A stretch of DNA of 64,000 bases, taken from an uncultured Rhodothermaceae bacterium. GTDB lineage: Bacteria; Bacteroidota; Rhodothermia; Rhodothermales; Salinibacteraceae. Location: positions 1 to 64,000 of the forward strand of contig CAJXLX010000001.1 of assembly GCA_913056335.1 (NCBI GenBank), given 5' to 3'. Numbering within the stretch: position 1 is the stretch's first letter; each line of letters begins with the position of its first letter. The position numbers were made by a program, and so were the translations under genes. The notes below the pieces were generated by a model. The model saw only the letters and a program-made list of their open reading frames with translations, did no database searches and had not been told where the DNA came from. Below, piece after piece: positions 62,212-64,000 of the stretch.

Positions 62212-64000
62212 ATGCATACGTATCCCGATTCCATCGAAGACAAACTCGGCTTCACCCTGGTGCGCCGCCGCCTGGGGCAGCTCGTAAAAGGGCCGCTGGG
62301 TGAAGAGCGCCTTGAGGGCATGCGCCCGGCCCGCTCGCGCGAGTGGCTCGAAGCGGAGCTGCAGCGCGTGCACGAGGCCCAAGAGGCGCTGCGCTACGAC
62401 CGCGGCATCCCGCTACAGCACGTGCACGATGTGCGCGGCGTACTGCGCAACGCCCGTCCTGAAGATGCTTACGTGTCTGCCGATGCGCTACACGCGGTCC
62501 GCCAGATTCTGGTGACGGGTCAGCGCCTGTCGCGCTACTTTGCAGATCGCAAGCACGACTACCCGTCGCTGCAGCGCAGCACGCGCCGCATCGAGCCGCT
62601 CAGCGACCTGGAGGCGCACCTCGGCGCCATCATCGACGACGACGGCTCAATCCGCGACGATGCCTCCGACGCGCTGCAGCGCATCCGTCGCCAGATTCGG
62701 GAGCGGCAGAGTGCGCTACGCACGACGCTGAACCGTGAGCTGCGCAAGGCTGTGAGCAAGGGCTATGCGACCGAAGACCAGCCTACGCTGCGTGCCGGGC
62801 GCATGGTTATTCCCATTCGGGCCGAAGCAAAGCGCAAGGTAGATGGCTTCATCCACGACACCTCGGCCACGGGGCAGACGGTGTACATTGAGCCGGCGGC
62901 GTGCCTCCAGCTGAATAACGAGGTGAGCGAGCTCAAGGCCGATGAGCGGAACGAGGTTGAGCGCATTCTGCGCGCGGCCACATCGCGCGTGCGGAAACAC
63001 ATTGCATCCATTGAAACTAATTTGGAGGTGCTCGGGCAGTTCGATCTGCTGCAGGCCAAGGCCCGTATGGCGAACGAGATCGAGGCCCATGTGCCCAATC
63101 TGAACGACGAGGGCCACGTGAAGCTCGAAGATGCCCGCAATGCCGCGCTGGTGCTGCACCGGCTTCACGGCGACTCGCCCGACTCGGATGAGCCGGTGGT
63201 GCCGCTTTCGCTGGAGCTGGGGCGCGACTTTACAACGCTCGTGATTACCGGGCCGAACGCGGGCGGCAAGACGGTGGCTATGAAAACCGTGGGCCTCTGC
63301 TCGCTCATGACGGCGTATGGGCTGCCCATCCCCGCCGCGCCGCACAGCACGGTGCCGCTCTGGTCGAAAATTATCGTCGATATTGGCGACGAGCAGTCGA
63401 TCGAAGACGACCTCTCCACGTTTAGCTCGCATGTGGCCAACCTGCGCCACATGATGCGGCAGGCCACGCCCAACACGCTGGTGCTGATTGATGAGGCCGG
63501 TACCGGTACTGACCCCGAAGCGGGCGGCGCGCTGGCACAGGCGCTGCTGGAGCGCCTCACCAAAACCGGCGTGCGCACGATGGCCACCACGCACCACGGC
63601 GCGCTCAAGGCCTATGCCTACGAAGCCGATGGCGTGGAAAACGGGTCGATGGTGTTCGACCAAGAGACGCTGGCGCCTACGTATCAGTATCAGCAGGGCG
63701 TGCCGGGGTCGTCGTATGCGTTTGAGATTGCGGAGCGCATGGGGCTGGATACGGGGCTGCTCGACCGGGCGCGCACCCTGGCAGGCGAGCAGATGTCAGC
63801 GCTGGAGGACCTGGTGAAGACGTTCGAGACGCGCACGCAGAAGCTGGAAAAACAGGTGCGCGAGGCTGAAGAAGCCAAGCGGCGGGCACAGTCGGAGCGC
63901 GAGCGGATGCAGCAGAAGCGTACCTCGATCGAGAAAGAGCGCGAGGAGTACCGGCAGCAGGCGCTGGAGGAGGCCGAGCGCATCGTGAATGAGGCGAATG
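62212..64000 (+). CDS. mutS2: Endonuclease MutS2 (3' end outside window)
   Basis: The window holds 596 codons of a protein normally about 780-800. MutS2 differs from MutS in lacking the mismatch-recognition N-domain; it binds branched DNA and, through a C-terminal Smr domain, cuts it, or acts on stalled ribosomes in some species. Visible are the clamp/lever region with VIPIRAEAKRKVDGFIHDTSATGQTVYIEP near residue 205, Walker A ITGPNAGGKTVAMKTVGL near 347, the D-loop segment DIGDEQSIEDDLSTFSSHVANL near 388 and Walker B LVLIDEAGTGTDPEAGGAL. The Smr domain lies beyond the edge. Confidence 0.94.
   Translation, partial: MHTYPDSIEDKLGFTLVRRRLGQLVKGPLGEERLEGMRPARSREWLEAELQRVHEAQEALRYDRGIPLQHVHDVRGVLRNARPEDAYVSADALHAVRQILVTGQRLSRYFADRKHDYPSLQRSTRRIEPLSDLEAHLGAIIDDDGSIRDDASDALQRIRRQIRERQSALRTTLNRELRKAVSKGYATEDQPTLRAGRMVIPIRAEAKRKVDGFIHDTSATGQTVYIEPAACLQLNNEVSELKADERNEVERILRAATSRVRKHIASIETNLEVLGQFDLLQAKARMANEIEAHVPNLNDEGHVKLEDARNAALVLHRLHGDSPDSDEPVVPLSLELGRDFTTLVITGPNAGGKTVAMKTVGLCSLMTAYGLPIPAAPHSTVPLWSKIIVDIGDEQSIEDDLSTFSSHVANLRHMMRQATPNTLVLIDEAGTGTDPEAGGALAQALLERLTKTGVRTMATTHHGALKAYAYEADGVENGSMVFDQETLAPTYQYQQGVPGSSYAFEIAERMGLDTGLLDRARTLAGEQMSALEDLVKTFETRTQKLEKQVREAEEAKRRAQSERERMQQKRTSIEKEREEYRQQALEEAERIVNEAN

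Noticed and set aside
1-64000. tRNA, rRNA or CRISPR array
   Set aside because: No TPsiC-type GGTTCGAATCC within an acceptor-like fold and no regularly spaced direct repeats were found; occurrences of TTCGAATCC at 11,093 and 28,852 lie inside protein genes.

Overview
The window is about 60% GC, gene-dense DNA. From about position 1,475 onward it reads as the chromosome of a salt-adapted member of the Rhodothermota/Bacteroidota, Salinibacter-like. The evidence is acidic proteins, a surface protein with a C-terminal domain of the type IX secretion kind, BatC/BatD-type genes, TrkA/TrkH potassium uptake and many TonB-free envelope proteins of that lineage. The taxonomic call is inference from protein resemblance. 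The first 1,472 bases are different: a prohead-protease-like capsid maturation gene of haloarchaeal-virus type, a 43-residue ribbon-helix-helix protein and a 33-residue protein. They abut a trkA gene that has lost its 5' half, so this edge is either a chimeric assembly join or an insertion.

Layout: 1-1,472 haloarchaeal-virus-like block; 1,508-3,880 trkA (5'-truncated) and trkH; 3,881-4,151 a 117-bp MITE-like insertion inside an older dispersed repeat; 4,152-12,310 copper/silver efflux cluster (Cys/His-rich secreted protein, CusA, TolC-type CusC, CusB) ending in a truncated copper P-type ATPase; 12,413-19,697 lgt, tdk, batD, batC, DUF423, rsfS, a LytR_C protein and two hypotheticals; 19,730-24,298 a leftward arsenic block (arsM-arsD fusion, arsA) followed by a semialdehyde dehydrogenase; 24,550-31,960 PPK2, an outer-membrane lipoprotein, an MmeI-like restriction-modification gene split by an in-frame TAG, a repeat-rich spacer, arsC-arsR and RNase III; 32,015-37,718 M14 peptidase, an atypical Nramp-like transporter, two small genes flanking two identical-type operators, and an RDD protein.

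The most unusual locus is 41,979-45,436. A 64-residue peptide carries the lasso-peptide leader motif YxxPx(L/V)xxxGx5T. It is followed by an HPr-kinase-like protein, a PqqD/B1-type recognition protein, a lasso B2-type leader peptidase and a PF14907-like nucleotidyltransferase, in a tight rightward operon. No lasso cyclase (asparagine-synthetase-like C protein) is present, and the predicted core has no Asp or Glu to close a lasso ring. The set therefore looks like a RiPP pathway that borrowed lasso leader processing for a phosphorylated and/or nucleotidylated peptide. It sits directly behind a large beta-helix surface protein that is broken by a frameshift.

The remaining right side (45,529-64,000) is mostly housekeeping and envelope genes: a concentrative nucleoside transporter, a hypothetical low-complexity protein, an ABC pair, NfeD with two tandem SPFH paralogues, glycine dehydrogenase gcvP, a secreted amidohydrolase, a TPR protein, an OmpA-type lipoprotein, a sugar nucleotidyltransferase and the start of mutS2. 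Dispersed palindromic repeats recur: two perfect 28-bp copies lie 32 kb apart. An ATCG-N8-CGAT operator is shared by the two arsenic loci. No tRNA, rRNA or CRISPR array was seen.
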